14,362 nucleotides of DNA from Pseudomonadota bacterium (GCA_009778425.1 WRJU01000230.1:1-14362), one strand, 5' to 3'. Positions 1 through 7,165 are shown, counted from the first letter of the stretch. Made by a program: numbers and translations. Notes: generated by a model from the letters alone, not told the origin.

Positions 1-231
1 ACGCCCGGCGTGGGCAAAGACCTGCTGCGCCCTGCCGTCACGCTCAAACTTTACACAGGGGTTGTGGAAAACACCCGCGCATCGGTTCAGCCCAGCCTTA
101 CCGACGACGAGGCGATTGCGATGTGGGACAAGCTCACCTCGACGATCCGGGTGAGGCCGGTGAAGGAAAAACCGTTGGATGGCGAAACCAAGCATGAATC
201 TCCGCCCCCCGCCTCTCCGGAGGCGGATTAA
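1..231 (+). CDS. Tli4-like T6SS immunity protein, C-terminal fragment (5' end outside window)
   Basis: The reading frame is open from the first base, so this is the last 76 residues of a longer protein cut by the window edge. The segment W-D-K-L-T-S-T-I-R-V-R-P at 124-171 matches the end of the complete Tli4-like protein at 750-2015 (L-F-D-A-I-V-K-T-I-R-I-R-P). Both have a short polar or proline-rich tail after that motif; here it is rich in Pro, Glu and Lys. In the Tli4 family, periplasmic lipoproteins bind and neutralise Tle4-type phospholipases. The family call rests on this C-terminal match and on two related genes in the window, since the signal peptide and N-terminal domain cannot be seen. 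Its cognate effector would be expected just upstream, outside the window. Confidence 0.6.
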   Translation, partial: TPGVGKDLLRPAVTLKLYTGVVENTRASVQPSLTDDEAIAMWDKLTSTIRVRPVKEKPLDGETKHESPPPASPEAD

Positions 232-282
232 CCTTGGGTCACGTATATACTGAAACATCACGCAGGTAACGAGGAAGGGCGA

Positions 283-642
283 ATGGATAGCGTTGGGTTC
301 GAAGTGATAAAAGCGATAGTCTTTCTTGCAGCGCCGCTCTTGGTGGTTTGGGCAGTCTTCAACTTGCGGTACGGGATTCGTTTTTTTTGGTTGCCGTGGA
401 TACCCGGTGTGCCCTACATCGTATCGCTCGTCGCTGTTTTAACGGGCACTAGATTGGGAGGCAATGTGTGGATCGGTACCGAGTTTCTCCTCCTTCCGTT
501 CTTTACCATCGTCATCTGGATTAGCGCAGTGACATCATTTTTGTTTCTACCAGTGATTTGCTCACAAAAACAGAGAAAATATACAAACACGCCATCACCC
601 AAGGGCCGGGGCATTGGGAATGGGGAGGCGAAAAAGGGTTGA
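283..642 (+). CDS. Small membrane protein, three predicted helices, unknown function
   Basis: This 119-residue protein is not recognised. It has three hydrophobic stretches, at about residues 9-29, 35-54 and 62-90, then a polar basic tail from about residue 95. It starts at ATG 283 behind a good ribosome site, AGGAAGGG at 272-279. The last 15 or so residues are encoded by a GC-rich stretch containing a 20-bp repeat found again at 2104-2123, so the original C-terminus may have been replaced or extended. It lies between two Tli4-like immunity genes on the same strand. It might be accessory immunity, a passenger, or an unrelated inserted gene; no function can be assigned. Confidence 0.6.
   Translation: MDSVGFEVIKAIVFLAAPLLVVWAVFNLRYGIRFFWLPWIPGVPYIVSLVAVLTGTRLGGNVWIGTEFLLLPFFTIVIWISAVTSFLFLPVICSQKQRKYTNTPSPKGRGIGNGEAKKG
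605..624 (+). repeat. Direct repeat, copy A (partner at 2104-2123)
   Basis: The 20 bases here match 2104-2123 at 19 of 20 positions; the one difference is G611 against A2110. The similarity continues weakly downstream as a GGAGG..AAGGGT-like stretch with gaps. The copy lies inside the 3' end of the small membrane-protein gene. With its partner it brackets the AT-rich Tli4-like gene. Confidence 0.65.
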
Positions 643-734
643 GGGCGATATAAGATTTGGTGAACGAGTTGTTTTTGAGAACAGTTGAAATTCACCGGAT
701 GGCTGATTGCTCTGTAGAAATTGTTGAATTCTTC

Positions 735-741
735 AAGGAGG
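735..741 (+). promoter_or_regulatory. Strong ribosome binding site that fixes the start of the Tli4-like gene
   Basis: AAGGAGG at 735-741 is a near-perfect anti-16S complement, 8 bases before ATG 750. This favours 750 over the in-frame TTG at 657, and a start at 750 gives a protein that opens directly with a lipoprotein signal peptide. Confidence 0.85.
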
Positions 742-749
742 ATACTGTC

Positions 750-2015
750 ATGCGAAATATATTTGAAGCCTGTCGATTCATGCTGCGTTTGATGGGTAAA
801 TTCATACCGTGTTTTTTGATTCCGGCGTCGATGTTGATCCTGATAACCGCTTGCTCAAGTTCACTAAAAAATGTCGAGAATACAACGGCGGTGGGTGCCA
901 ATCTGCCAGACGTGTCTCGTGCAGATGAAGTTCTGGCATTTAATGAGAGTCGCACTTACTGCCTCGGGCGTTATTTAGTGGATATTCCCGTTGAAGCAGA
1001 ATGGGTAGATGAAAAAAATAGCTACTTTTTTACCAAAATTACTCCCATAAAAGGAAAGGAAAATTATGAAAAAACGCGCGACTCAATATTGAATTATAGA
1101 ACAAATGATCCTGCTGAAACAGGTTATTTCTATTCAAAAAAAGATTCTTTTACAGGCAAACTACCGCTTTATGTCAGCAAAAAAAATTACGGAAGCTTTG
1201 ATTTATATACACTCGATACCTTTACAACGCCAACAGAAGGGTACTACATTGCTTTCAGGGGTATGGAAGTCCCTGATGGCTCTCCGGAATGTGGTCGTGA
1301 AGTTTGTGTAAAATCGTTTGAGCATGAACAGTTGAAGGAGGTAATATCTATCTATCGCAAGCATATTTTGCCTTCCAGTATAATGCGCCTGAACAATGAT
1401 GTATCTGAGATTCCACCAAACCCCGGGTTTTGTGTTGGATATGCATTCATTGCTGATACTGACAAAATCAGCAAAATTCCTCATGAAGAAATGGTAAGTC
1501 TGAGGTTTGAACTGAAAGATCATCCCGATGTCGAAATCAAAATTAGCAGCGGTTTGTTTGGAGATATAAAAAACCGGCCTTTGTCAGAACGACAAAGCTA
1601 TCTCCGTGAAGTCAAAAGCTTTCCCGAAAAAGCAATGTCGATTGAGGATAAACAAATAAATCGTTTTGTGCCAATAAAACGCATTCGATCCGGTCAATTG
1701 ACCGTTAACGGCAGGCAAGGCGAGGAGGATTTATTCATTCTTCAGCCTGATGAAACGTCGGGGGAAGCCTATTTTTTCATATGGGAAGCACAAGGTGATA
1801 GCAAGGACTTATCGAATCCAAGGCTTTATTTGGAAGTTTTCGCTGGAGAGGGGAAATATTTTATGCCGCCTCCCTATACATATAACAAAATTGGCGATTT
1901 AGGGGCTTGGGGCGCACGGGGATCTTCCTCACTTGCCGCAAAGGACGTTCAGCGCCTTTTTGATGCTATTGTCAAAACCATCCGTATCCGACCCATAACG
2001 GGCGCAAAACCATGA
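750..2015 (+). CDS. Tli4-like T6SS immunity lipoprotein (AT-rich)
   Basis: This 421-residue protein has a long lipoprotein signal ending in L-I-T-A-C, predicting lipidation at Cys35 and a periplasmic place. ATG 750 is chosen because of the AAGGAGG site; TTG 657 would add 31 residues. After the signal comes the Tli4 N-terminal pattern Y-C-L-G-R-Y-L-V-D-I-P. Near the middle, N-P-G-F-C-V-G-Y-A-F-I-A-D opens the C-terminal domain, and the protein ends V-K-T-I-R-I-R-P. The truncated gene at 13677 shares the first two patterns and the fragment at 1-231 shares the last. The known family role is to bind Tle4/TplE-type phospholipases in the periplasm. No effector is adjacent, so it may be an orphan immunity gene acquired against competitors. 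By hand count, GC is 36 of 120 bases (30%) over 1021-1140, far below the T6SS core genes, which points to recent transfer. Confidence 0.8.
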   Translation: MRNIFEACRFMLRLMGKFIPCFLIPASMLILITACSSSLKNVENTTAVGANLPDVSRADEVLAFNESRTYCLGRYLVDIPVEAEWVDEKNSYFFTKITPIKGKENYEKTRDSILNYRTNDPAETGYFYSKKDSFTGKLPLYVSKKNYGSFDLYTLDTFTTPTEGYYIAFRGMEVPDGSPECGREVCVKSFEHEQLKEVISIYRKHILPSSIMRLNNDVSEIPPNPGFCVGYAFIADTDKISKIPHEEMVSLRFELKDHPDVEIKISSGLFGDIKNRPLSERQSYLREVKSFPEKAMSIEDKQINRFVPIKRIRSGQLTVNGRQGEEDLFILQPDETSGEAYFFIWEAQGDSKDLSNPRLYLEVFAGEGKYFMPPPYTYNKIGDLGAWGARGSSSLAAKDVQRLFDAIVKTIRIRPITGAKP

Positions 2016-2103
2016 AAAACTCGTGTAGATGGCGTTTTCAACAAATCGGCCACGGTTTGCCCAACCGGCTCAAGGGCGTCAAACAAAAGTTCTCTCACAT
2101 AGT

Positions 2104-2123
2104 GCCGGGACATTGGGAATGGG
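2104..2123 (+). repeat. Direct repeat, copy B (partner at 605-624)
   Basis: This near-identical partner of 605-624 lies in the 142-bp gap between the AT-rich Tli4-like gene and the Tla3-like gene, 35 bases before that gene's chosen start. I see no other clear element in the 2016-2157 gap. Confidence 0.65.
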
Positions 2124-2157
2124 TGGAGGAAGGGTCGGAGACGGACGGGAAGAGCGG

Positions 2158-3720
2158 ATGAAACCTGCGAAAGAAGCCGGAAGTTCTGAACAGAGCCGTA
2201 AGAGTTTGCTCTCAGTCATACTCCTGTCCCTTTTTTTCCTCGCCCTGTTTTGCGCATTGTGGTGGGCAGCCCTGTGGCTGGCGTTGCCTGTCGAATGGCT
2301 GCAAGGTGAGCTACCCACGCTTGTGCTGTTGCACATCGCTCCGCCGGTGTTGGCCTTGGTGGCATGGCGGGCAGGCAGATGGGCATGGGGCTGGCGCAAG
2401 ACACGAGCAAAAAGACTTGCTAATGAGCGGGAGGCTGCCGGGAAGCAAGCGACGCAGGACGCCGCGTATGCCTCACATCTGAAGGAAGTGGTGGAAAAGC
2501 GCGCCCATCTCGTATGCCGGGGCGTGTGGGCAGATGTGGCCCGGAAGCCGGAAGGATTGGGTGACGGCTCGCCACAGTGCGTATGGCAGAAATACTCAAC
2601 AGAAGCCTCGATGGAGGCCGGAAGTGAGGCTGCGCTCCTTTCTTCACTGCAACAGGTGTTTTTCGATGCCATTGCAGGATGCGAAGCGTTGCCGTGGCTG
2701 CCGGTCTATACCCTGTCCAAGCGCGGTGCCGAAGAAAGCGCAACGCAACAAAAACTAATCCTGCAAGCCATGCGTCAAGCTGTAGTGGTGGCCGATGTCG
2801 ATAATCCACCGCAGCAGCCCGAGTGCATCACCCTGCCGGGTTCCGGGAATGTAGCAGACCGCCTCATCGCCCTCTTCGACAACAACCCCGCGCTGCCAGC
2901 GGCCATCCTGGTGGGAATAGATTCGCCATTGGGCGAGGTACAAGAAACGGAAAATTTCGGTTTCGACCCCAGACCCAAGCCGGAAAATGTCGTAGTGACC
3001 GTGCTATTGAGCCGACCGGGGCTCACTGCGCCAGACGCAACACAAATTGCCCGCATTGAAGCCATCAGGAATCAAGCCAATAATCCGATGACGCCTCACT
3101 GGGAACGGGAACAGGCGCGTGGAGAGAATCTGAATCAGTTGCTCCATTGGGACGACAAGATGCCTGTGCCGATGCAACTCGCCTTTCTGAAGAACCTCCC
3201 GCCGCTCGCTACGCTACACAAGACGAGCACGATCCAAAACCCTGCAACCAAAAACAGCGCATTGACGCAGCAATTCCAGGAAGCCATCCAGAAGGCACTG
3301 GTTTGCGCCGGGTTGCGGGAACAGCCGTTCAAGAGTGAAGAACCGCAGGACGAGCAGGCGAAGCCCGCAGAAAAGCCGAAACCCGTAGAACCCAAACCGC
3401 TGGAATTGGGCTGGCTGGTGCATAACGTCGGTGCAGACGGCATCGGGGCGCTTCTCTCCGGCCTTGGCGATTTCGGTTGTGAGCTTGACCTGTTTGCCGA
3501 GTCCAGCAACCTTGAGAAAGAAAGCGTGGACACGGGCGCAACACGCAGCGTGTTGATGCTGGCCGAGGCGCTGACCCGAGCGGCGCAACTGCAACAGCCG
3601 GTGCTGGTGGCAGAATTTGAAGAAACCCGCCGCATTGACATCGGCCTGACCTGTCCGGTCACCCAAAAAGCATCGACAAACACAAAATCGCCCGGTCAGC
3701 CACTTGAGACGGCTGCCTGA
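2158..3720 (+). CDS. Membrane-anchored T6SS accessory protein, possibly Tla3/DUF2875-like lipase adapter
   Basis: This 520-residue protein starts at ATG 2158. The frame is open from TTG 2029, but that extension runs through repeat sequence and has no ribosome site; the site before 2158 is also weak. Two hydrophobic helices lie at about 17-42 and 52-69, followed by a basic Arg/Lys segment and a large soluble region. The order L-F-D-N-N-P-A-L-P-A-A-I-L-V-G-I-D-S, then L-P-P-L-A-T-L-H, then F-Q-E-A-I-Q-K-A-L resembles, from memory, the layout of Tla3 proteins. In Pseudomonas aeruginosa, Tla3 passes the lipase Tle3 to VgrG. A Pro/Lys/Glu-rich linker at about 394-415 leads to a C-terminal domain of about 100 residues. 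Position between an immunity gene and PAAR supports a cargo-loading role. The family call is an inference from layout and context, not a strong motif match. Confidence 0.5.
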   Translation: MKPAKEAGSSEQSRKSLLSVILLSLFFLALFCALWWAALWLALPVEWLQGELPTLVLLHIAPPVLALVAWRAGRWAWGWRKTRAKRLANEREAAGKQATQDAAYASHLKEVVEKRAHLVCRGVWADVARKPEGLGDGSPQCVWQKYSTEASMEAGSEAALLSSLQQVFFDAIAGCEALPWLPVYTLSKRGAEESATQQKLILQAMRQAVVVADVDNPPQQPECITLPGSGNVADRLIALFDNNPALPAAILVGIDSPLGEVQETENFGFDPRPKPENVVVTVLLSRPGLTAPDATQIARIEAIRNQANNPMTPHWEREQARGENLNQLLHWDDKMPVPMQLAFLKNLPPLATLHKTSTIQNPATKNSALTQQFQEAIQKALVCAGLREQPFKSEEPQDEQAKPAEKPKPVEPKPLELGWLVHNVGADGIGALLSGLGDFGCELDLFAESSNLEKESVDTGATRSVLMLAEALTRAAQLQQPVLVAEFEETRRIDIGLTCPVTQKASTNTKSPGQPLETAA

Positions 3721-3807
3721 AGGGGAATCATTGAAGACAGACCGCGTTTGATTCATTCGATTTGTTTTTCATTTTGGCGATATTCCCATTTCTTTCACTA
3801 CAACGAA

Positions 3808-3813
3808 AAGGAG
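3808..3813 (+). promoter_or_regulatory. Ribosome binding site of the PAAR gene
   Basis: AAGGAG at 3808-3813 lies 8 bases before ATG 3822. It decides that start over the in-frame upstream start at 3762, which would add 20 hydrophobic residues atypical of PAAR proteins. Confidence 0.8.
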
Positions 3814-3821
3814 CACACATC

Positions 3822-4109
3822 ATGCCCAAAAAAATTGTGCTGGGCGACAAAACCTCCCACGGCGGCGAAGTGATTTCGGCCTGGGGACGGGATGGCCCCG
3901 TGCCCTATGATATCGATGGCATCCCCGTGGCCTGTATCGGCGACAAAGTGACCTGCCCGAAGTGCAGGGGAACACACGAAATCGTCCAAGGCGCTTCCGA
4001 GCCTCCCTTTATGGTGGGCGGCAGGCCCGTTGCGCGCGAGGGCGACAAGTGTAGTTGTGGAGCAGTGCTGATCTCGAAAGGACAGTCCCGCTTTACACAT
4101 GGGGACTGA
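3822..4109 (+). CDS. PAAR-domain T6SS spike-tip protein
   Basis: This 95-residue protein spans a single PAAR domain with no toxin extension. It begins with the typical I-V-L-G-D-K-T-S-H-G-G, includes the loop A-C-I-G-D-K-V-T-C-P-K-C, and ends with D-K-C-S-C-G-A-V-L-I-S-K-G-Q. PAAR proteins form a cone with a metal at the tip that caps VgrG. Candidate metal ligands here are His13, His52, His93 and the cysteines at 38, 45, 48, 77 and 79; which ones bind cannot be decided from sequence. It follows the Tla3-like gene by 101 bp and precedes tssJ by 179 bp. As a stand-alone PAAR it can top a VgrG spike that carries separate cargo, such as the lipase in this locus. Confidence 0.93.
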   Translation: MPKKIVLGDKTSHGGEVISAWGRDGPVPYDIDGIPVACIGDKVTCPKCRGTHEIVQGASEPPFMVGGRPVAREGDKCSCGAVLISKGQSRFTHGD

Positions 4110-4288
4110 TCGGCTGAACCAAAAAATTATTCCATTGGCAATGCGCCATTGGATCGCCCATTAGTCGAACCGAGTCAAGCGAGCAGGCAAATCCACGGAG
4201 GATTAGCCGCCGGATGTAAAGCATACTATCTGTTAATCCAGTCCCTAATAATCACCCCCCCAATTGCATCGTTTTGGAGTTTGCATCC

Positions 4289-4936
4289 ATGCAAGCCTAT
4301 CCCCGTTTCATTTCAAAATCCAAACCCCTGCTATTGATAACAATAGCAATGACAGTACTGTTATCAGCCTGCTCCAGCTCCTCCAAAAAAGCCGAGCAGG
4401 CCCTTGCACAAGCGCTCAACCCGCAAACACCCCGATCAGAAGACCCTTCTTCCACAATTTTTCGCATCCCGGAAGATACGGTGCTCAAAGGCGTAGCGGG
4501 CTCCAACGTCAACCTCGATGCCAATGGTCGCCCCCTTACCGTCGTCGTGCGCGTCTTCCAGTTGCGGGACAAGCATGAGTTTGCACGCCTCACCTTTGAT
4601 GCTGCGGCAAGCAAGGGTGATGCCGAACTTTTCCCAAAGGAACTCGTGAGCGCTCATGAACTCGTGCTCATGCCCGGAGCGACTCAGGAATTGACGGACA
4701 AGCTACTGCCTGAAACCAAGTACGTTGCCGTTATCGGTTTTTTCCGCAAACCGGACGCGCAATTCTGGCGCTTTCTCTTCGATGCCCAGGCCGTTCGGAA
4801 AGAAGGGCTGACATTTGCTGCAAAGGAATGCTTTATCACCCCTATTACACCTCAGTTCATACCAATGCAAGGGCAAAGACCGAACTACGCCCCGGAATGC
4901 GCCGGGATTATTCGCTCAAATCGCCCGCGAAATTAA
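4289..4936 (+). CDS. tssJ: TssJ, T6SS outer-membrane lipoprotein
   Basis: This 215-residue protein has a lipoprotein signal ending L-L-S-A-C, predicting lipidation at Cys28. The mature part has the TssJ (T6SS-SciN) pattern: V-N-L-D-A-N-G-R-P-L-T-V-V-V-R-V-F-Q-L-R-D, then F-P-K-E-L-V-S-A-H-E-L-V-L-M-P-G, and a late L-P-E-T-K-Y-V-A-V-I-G-F-F-R-K-P strand. TssJ anchors the TssJLM membrane complex at the outer membrane and binds periplasmic TssM, which is not in this window. ATG 4289 is preferred over TTG 4274 because TGGAG at 4275-4279 lies 9 bases upstream. The 179-bp gap before it holds two CCATTGG copies near 4135-4160 but no convincing promoter that I can see. It opens the run of core genes. 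Confidence 0.93.
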   Translation: MQAYPRFISKSKPLLLITIAMTVLLSACSSSSKKAEQALAQALNPQTPRSEDPSSTIFRIPEDTVLKGVAGSNVNLDANGRPLTVVVRVFQLRDKHEFARLTFDAAASKGDAELFPKELVSAHELVLMPGATQELTDKLLPETKYVAVIGFFRKPDAQFWRFLFDAQAVRKEGLTFAAKECFITPITPQFIPMQGQRPNYAPECAGIIRSNRPRN

Positions 4937-4946
4937 TCTTTGTCAC

Positions 4947-4991
4947 TTTTGAGTCACCCCTGCCTGAAAGGCAGGGGATTCCTCGATACGG
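4947..4991 (+). repeat. Dispersed palindromic repeat, copy 1 (inverted partner at 7690-7733)
   Basis: These 45 bases are matched by the reverse complement of 7690-7733. The first 9 bases and last 14 bases are identical, and the centre is a variable hairpin. The hairpin core pairs CCCCTGCC (4957-4964) with GGCAGGGG (4970-4977) around TGAAA. There is no T-run after it, so it does not look like a classical intrinsic terminator. The palindrome with conserved flanks resembles REP elements or IS200/IS605-type end hairpins, but no transposase is present. Confidence 0.75.
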
Positions 4992-4996
4992 TTTTG

Positions 4997-5013
4997 GGGA
5001 GCCTTCGGCTCCC
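4997..5013. repeat. Hairpin in the tssJ-tssK gap
   Basis: GGGAGCC (4997-5003) pairs perfectly with GGCTCCC (5007-5013) around TTC. It follows the palindromic repeat by 5 bases. Four T bases precede it (4992-4995) and none follow it, so on the + strand it is a weak terminator at best. Transcribed from the - strand it would be followed by four U residues. Confidence 0.6.
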
Positions 5014-5023
5014 ATAACGCTCT

Positions 5024-5066
5024 GTCTCGCTTGACTCCGCCATAAATGGCGGAGATTGCGCGAGAC
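5024..5066 (+). promoter_or_regulatory. Long interrupted hairpin just before tssK
   Basis: An outer stem GTCTCGC (5024-5030) with GCGAGAC (5060-5066) encloses an inner perfect stem CTCCGCC (5035-5041) with GGCGGAG (5048-5054). The two are separated by a small internal loop. The structure ends 8 bases before the likely ribosome site AGGA at 5075-5078 and 19 bases before ATG 5086. It could stabilise or attenuate the tssK part of the transcript; this role is inferred. Confidence 0.55.
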
Positions 5067-5085
5067 GCATGTTCAGGATTGTTCA

Positions 5086-6438
5086 ATGAACGACATTAAA
5101 CGCATTTTATGGGGTGAAGGCATGTACCTTTACCCGCAGGGCTATCAGCAATTGGATCTCCGAATAGATCAAGCCGCAACCGGAGTCCTCAAAACCCTCC
5201 AGCGATATCACTGGGGGTTGGGAGGGCTCGACCTCGACACGGATGTGCTGCGGGAGGGATTGGTTAAGGCGACCCGGCTCGATGTGACTTTTCGAGACGG
5301 CACCCGCTATGCTGCGCCTGCCTGTGAGCCGCTGCCTCAATCCCGAACACTAGCCGATCTTCCACAGGTTGGAACGCAGACCGTCCTGTACGCCTGTCTG
5401 CCCAATCTCGATCCTTATGGTGGCAATGCCGCTACAGGGTGCGAAGAAGAAATTGCCCGCCCTGCGCGCTTTCGGACAGCGCAAAAAATGTTTAAGGATA
5501 TCTATTCCGATGCGCTTGAAGAAGAACTCAGCTTCTTGAATCTCGATGTGCGGCTGATGGTGCACGAGGAAAACCGGGACGGCTTTGATTCCGTACCGAT
5601 TGCCCGTTTAGTGAAAGGTGCAACAGGCAAGTGGCAGGAGGATGAAGCGTACATCCCGCCGCTGGTGGCTGTGAGCGGTTCGGAACAACTTCTGAACATG
5701 ATCCAGCGCCTGCTTGACATCCTGATGGTAAAAAGCAGCGCGTTGTCGAGCACGCACCGGCAACGATCCAAGAATGTCGCGGACAACGCCACAGCGGATA
5801 TTGCATCGTTCTGGATGCTCCACACAGTCAACGCTCACTTTGCATTGCTGAATCATCTGGCCAGTACGGAACCGCTGCATCCCGAGGAGTTATATCGAGC
5901 ACTAGCCACTTTATGCGGCCAGTTAATGACCTTTTCCAACACTTACAAGCTGATCGACCTGCCGAAATATGACCACGAACAGCTATTCGATACCTTCCCC
6001 AGGATCGACAAAATGATCCGCGAACTGATTGATACCGTTATTTCTTCGCGCTACGTGATCATTCCGCTCGTTACTCCGAAACCTTCGTTCTACGTCGGCC
6101 ATTTGGAGAGTGATAGTCTGATCGAAAATGTCGATTACTTCCTGTCAATACAGGGAGAAATGGATTTCTCACAGGTTCTCGGAGAGGTGCCGTCACAGTT
6201 CAAGGTTGGCAGTCCCGAAAGTGTGGAAAAAATCCTCCATACCGGGATGCCAGGCGTGAATTTGCTGTATACACAGCAGCCCCCTGCCTATTTGCCGATG
6301 CGCGTGGGCAATCATTACTTTGCTTTCGAGCCGCATGGCGAGATTTTCGATGACATGAAAAAGGCTCGCTCCATCTGCATCTATGTGCCGGAGTCGCTCT
6401 CCCGCCTCAAGCTGGAATTGATTGTTTCTTACCGTTAA
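5086..6438 (+). CDS. tssK: TssK, T6SS baseplate-membrane complex linker
   Basis: This 450-residue protein has the usual length for TssK. It starts I-L-W-G-E-G-M-Y-L-Y-P-Q-G-Y-Q-Q, a variant of the family signature W-x-E-G-M-F-L-x-P-Q-H-F-Q in which His-Phe is replaced by Gly-Tyr. The C-terminal part has the typical F-D-T-F-P-R-I-D-K-M-I-R-E-L-I-D and a final beta-rich domain (Y-L-P-M-R-V-G-N-H-Y-F-A-F-E). TssK is a cytoplasmic trimeric baseplate part that ties TssF/TssG/TssE wedges to TssL and TssM. ATG 5086 is chosen with AGGA at 5075-5078; an in-frame TTG at 5056 lies inside the hairpin region and is less likely. It follows tssJ by 149 bp of hairpin-rich sequence and precedes tssL by 18 bp. 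Confidence 0.95.
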   Translation: MNDIKRILWGEGMYLYPQGYQQLDLRIDQAATGVLKTLQRYHWGLGGLDLDTDVLREGLVKATRLDVTFRDGTRYAAPACEPLPQSRTLADLPQVGTQTVLYACLPNLDPYGGNAATGCEEEIARPARFRTAQKMFKDIYSDALEEELSFLNLDVRLMVHEENRDGFDSVPIARLVKGATGKWQEDEAYIPPLVAVSGSEQLLNMIQRLLDILMVKSSALSSTHRQRSKNVADNATADIASFWMLHTVNAHFALLNHLASTEPLHPEELYRALATLCGQLMTFSNTYKLIDLPKYDHEQLFDTFPRIDKMIRELIDTVISSRYVIIPLVTPKPSFYVGHLESDSLIENVDYFLSIQGEMDFSQVLGEVPSQFKVGSPESVEKILHTGMPGVNLLYTQQPPAYLPMRVGNHYFAFEPHGEIFDDMKKARSICIYVPESLSRLKLELIVSYR

Positions 6439-6456
6439 TTAAAAGGCTTTTTCAAG

Positions 6457-7164
6457 ATGGCCATGATGATGGATACCCCTGTTACCCCTCCCGTGATGTC
6501 TTCCGCCCAGGTCTTTGCCGCGCCGACCCTGCGCGACCTGCTCGAAGACGGCATTTATCTGCTCTTTATGCTGCGCGACGATTACGCGCCGACATCCCTT
6601 TCCGGGTTCAACCAGCAGATCGACCGTTTTTTCGACAACTTTCAAAAACAGGCGGAAAACTGCGGCAAACCGGCGAATCTGGTCGAAGATGCCAAGTACG
6701 CCTTTTGTGCGCTTCTTGATGAAATTGCGTTAAGCGGCAATTTTCCATTTCATGACCAATGGGCTCGCACGCCGCTGCAACTGCGCATTTTTGGAGACCA
6801 CCTCGCAGGCAAGGGATTTTTTGATCGGCTTGAAAGGCTGCGCGGCGACCCGGTCAGGAACATCGAGGCGCTGGAAGTGTTTCATACCTGCCTGCTGCTG
6901 GGGTTCCAGGGGAAGTATCTATTCGCCGGGTTGGAGCGGCGTGATTCCCTGACTGAGAGACTGGGACAGGAAATCCAGAGAATCCGGGGGCCAAAGGCCG
7001 AATTTGCCCCGAACTGGCGACTGCCGAACCGCTTCCAGGAGTTCGTGCGCCATGAAATGCCGCTCTGGTTTTACGCTGGCCTGCTGGCTCTGGTTGGCGC
7101 TGCCGTGTTTATCACTTACAGATGGCTGCTCGACGGCCAGGTGAACCTCATCCTGGGCAGTTGA
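6457..7164 (+). CDS. tssL: TssL (DotU/IcmH type), T6SS inner-membrane protein
   Basis: This 235-residue protein has an N-terminal cytoplasmic DotU domain. It runs from L-R-D-L-L-E-D-G-I-Y-L-L-F-M-L-R through the alanine- and aspartate-rich helix A-K-Y-A-F-C-A-L-L-D-E-I-A-L to E-V-F-H-T-C-L-L-L-G-F-Q-G-K-Y. A single C-terminal transmembrane helix lies at about 203-223. There is no OmpA-like peptidoglycan-binding extension, so another protein may anchor the complex to the wall. TssL joins TssM and TssJ in the envelope complex and contacts TssK. The start ATG 6457 has AAAGG at 6442-6446; a start at one of the nearby Met codons is possible. The next gene begins 1 base after its stop, implying translational coupling. 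Confidence 0.95.
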   Translation: MAMMMDTPVTPPVMSSAQVFAAPTLRDLLEDGIYLLFMLRDDYAPTSLSGFNQQIDRFFDNFQKQAENCGKPANLVEDAKYAFCALLDEIALSGNFPFHDQWARTPLQLRIFGDHLAGKGFFDRLERLRGDPVRNIEALEVFHTCLLLGFQGKYLFAGLERRDSLTERLGQEIQRIRGPKAEFAPNWRLPNRFQEFVRHEMPLWFYAGLLALVGAAVFITYRWLLDGQVNLILGS

Positions 7165-7165
7165 C

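Noticed and set aside
2079..3756. Several long open frames on the - strand opposite the Tla3-like gene
   Set aside because: They are antisense shadows of a GC-rich coding region, with Ser/Arg/Cys-rich translations and no ribosome sites.
4197..4219. GGAGG followed by ATG-TAA start-stop upstream of tssJ
   Set aside because: A start-stop element is possible, but a single instance without conservation data cannot be supported.
4149..4337. Short open frame of 62 codons before and over the tssJ start
   Set aside because: It overlaps the tssJ signal peptide in another frame, lacks a ribosome site and has a non-protein-like composition.
4957..4977. Intrinsic terminator after tssJ
   Set aside because: The hairpin is strong but no U-tract follows, and the same sequence recurs as a dispersed repeat at 7690-7733.
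4947..5066. CRISPR-like repeat cluster
   Set aside because: The three hairpins differ in sequence and spacing; there is no regular repeat-spacer pattern.
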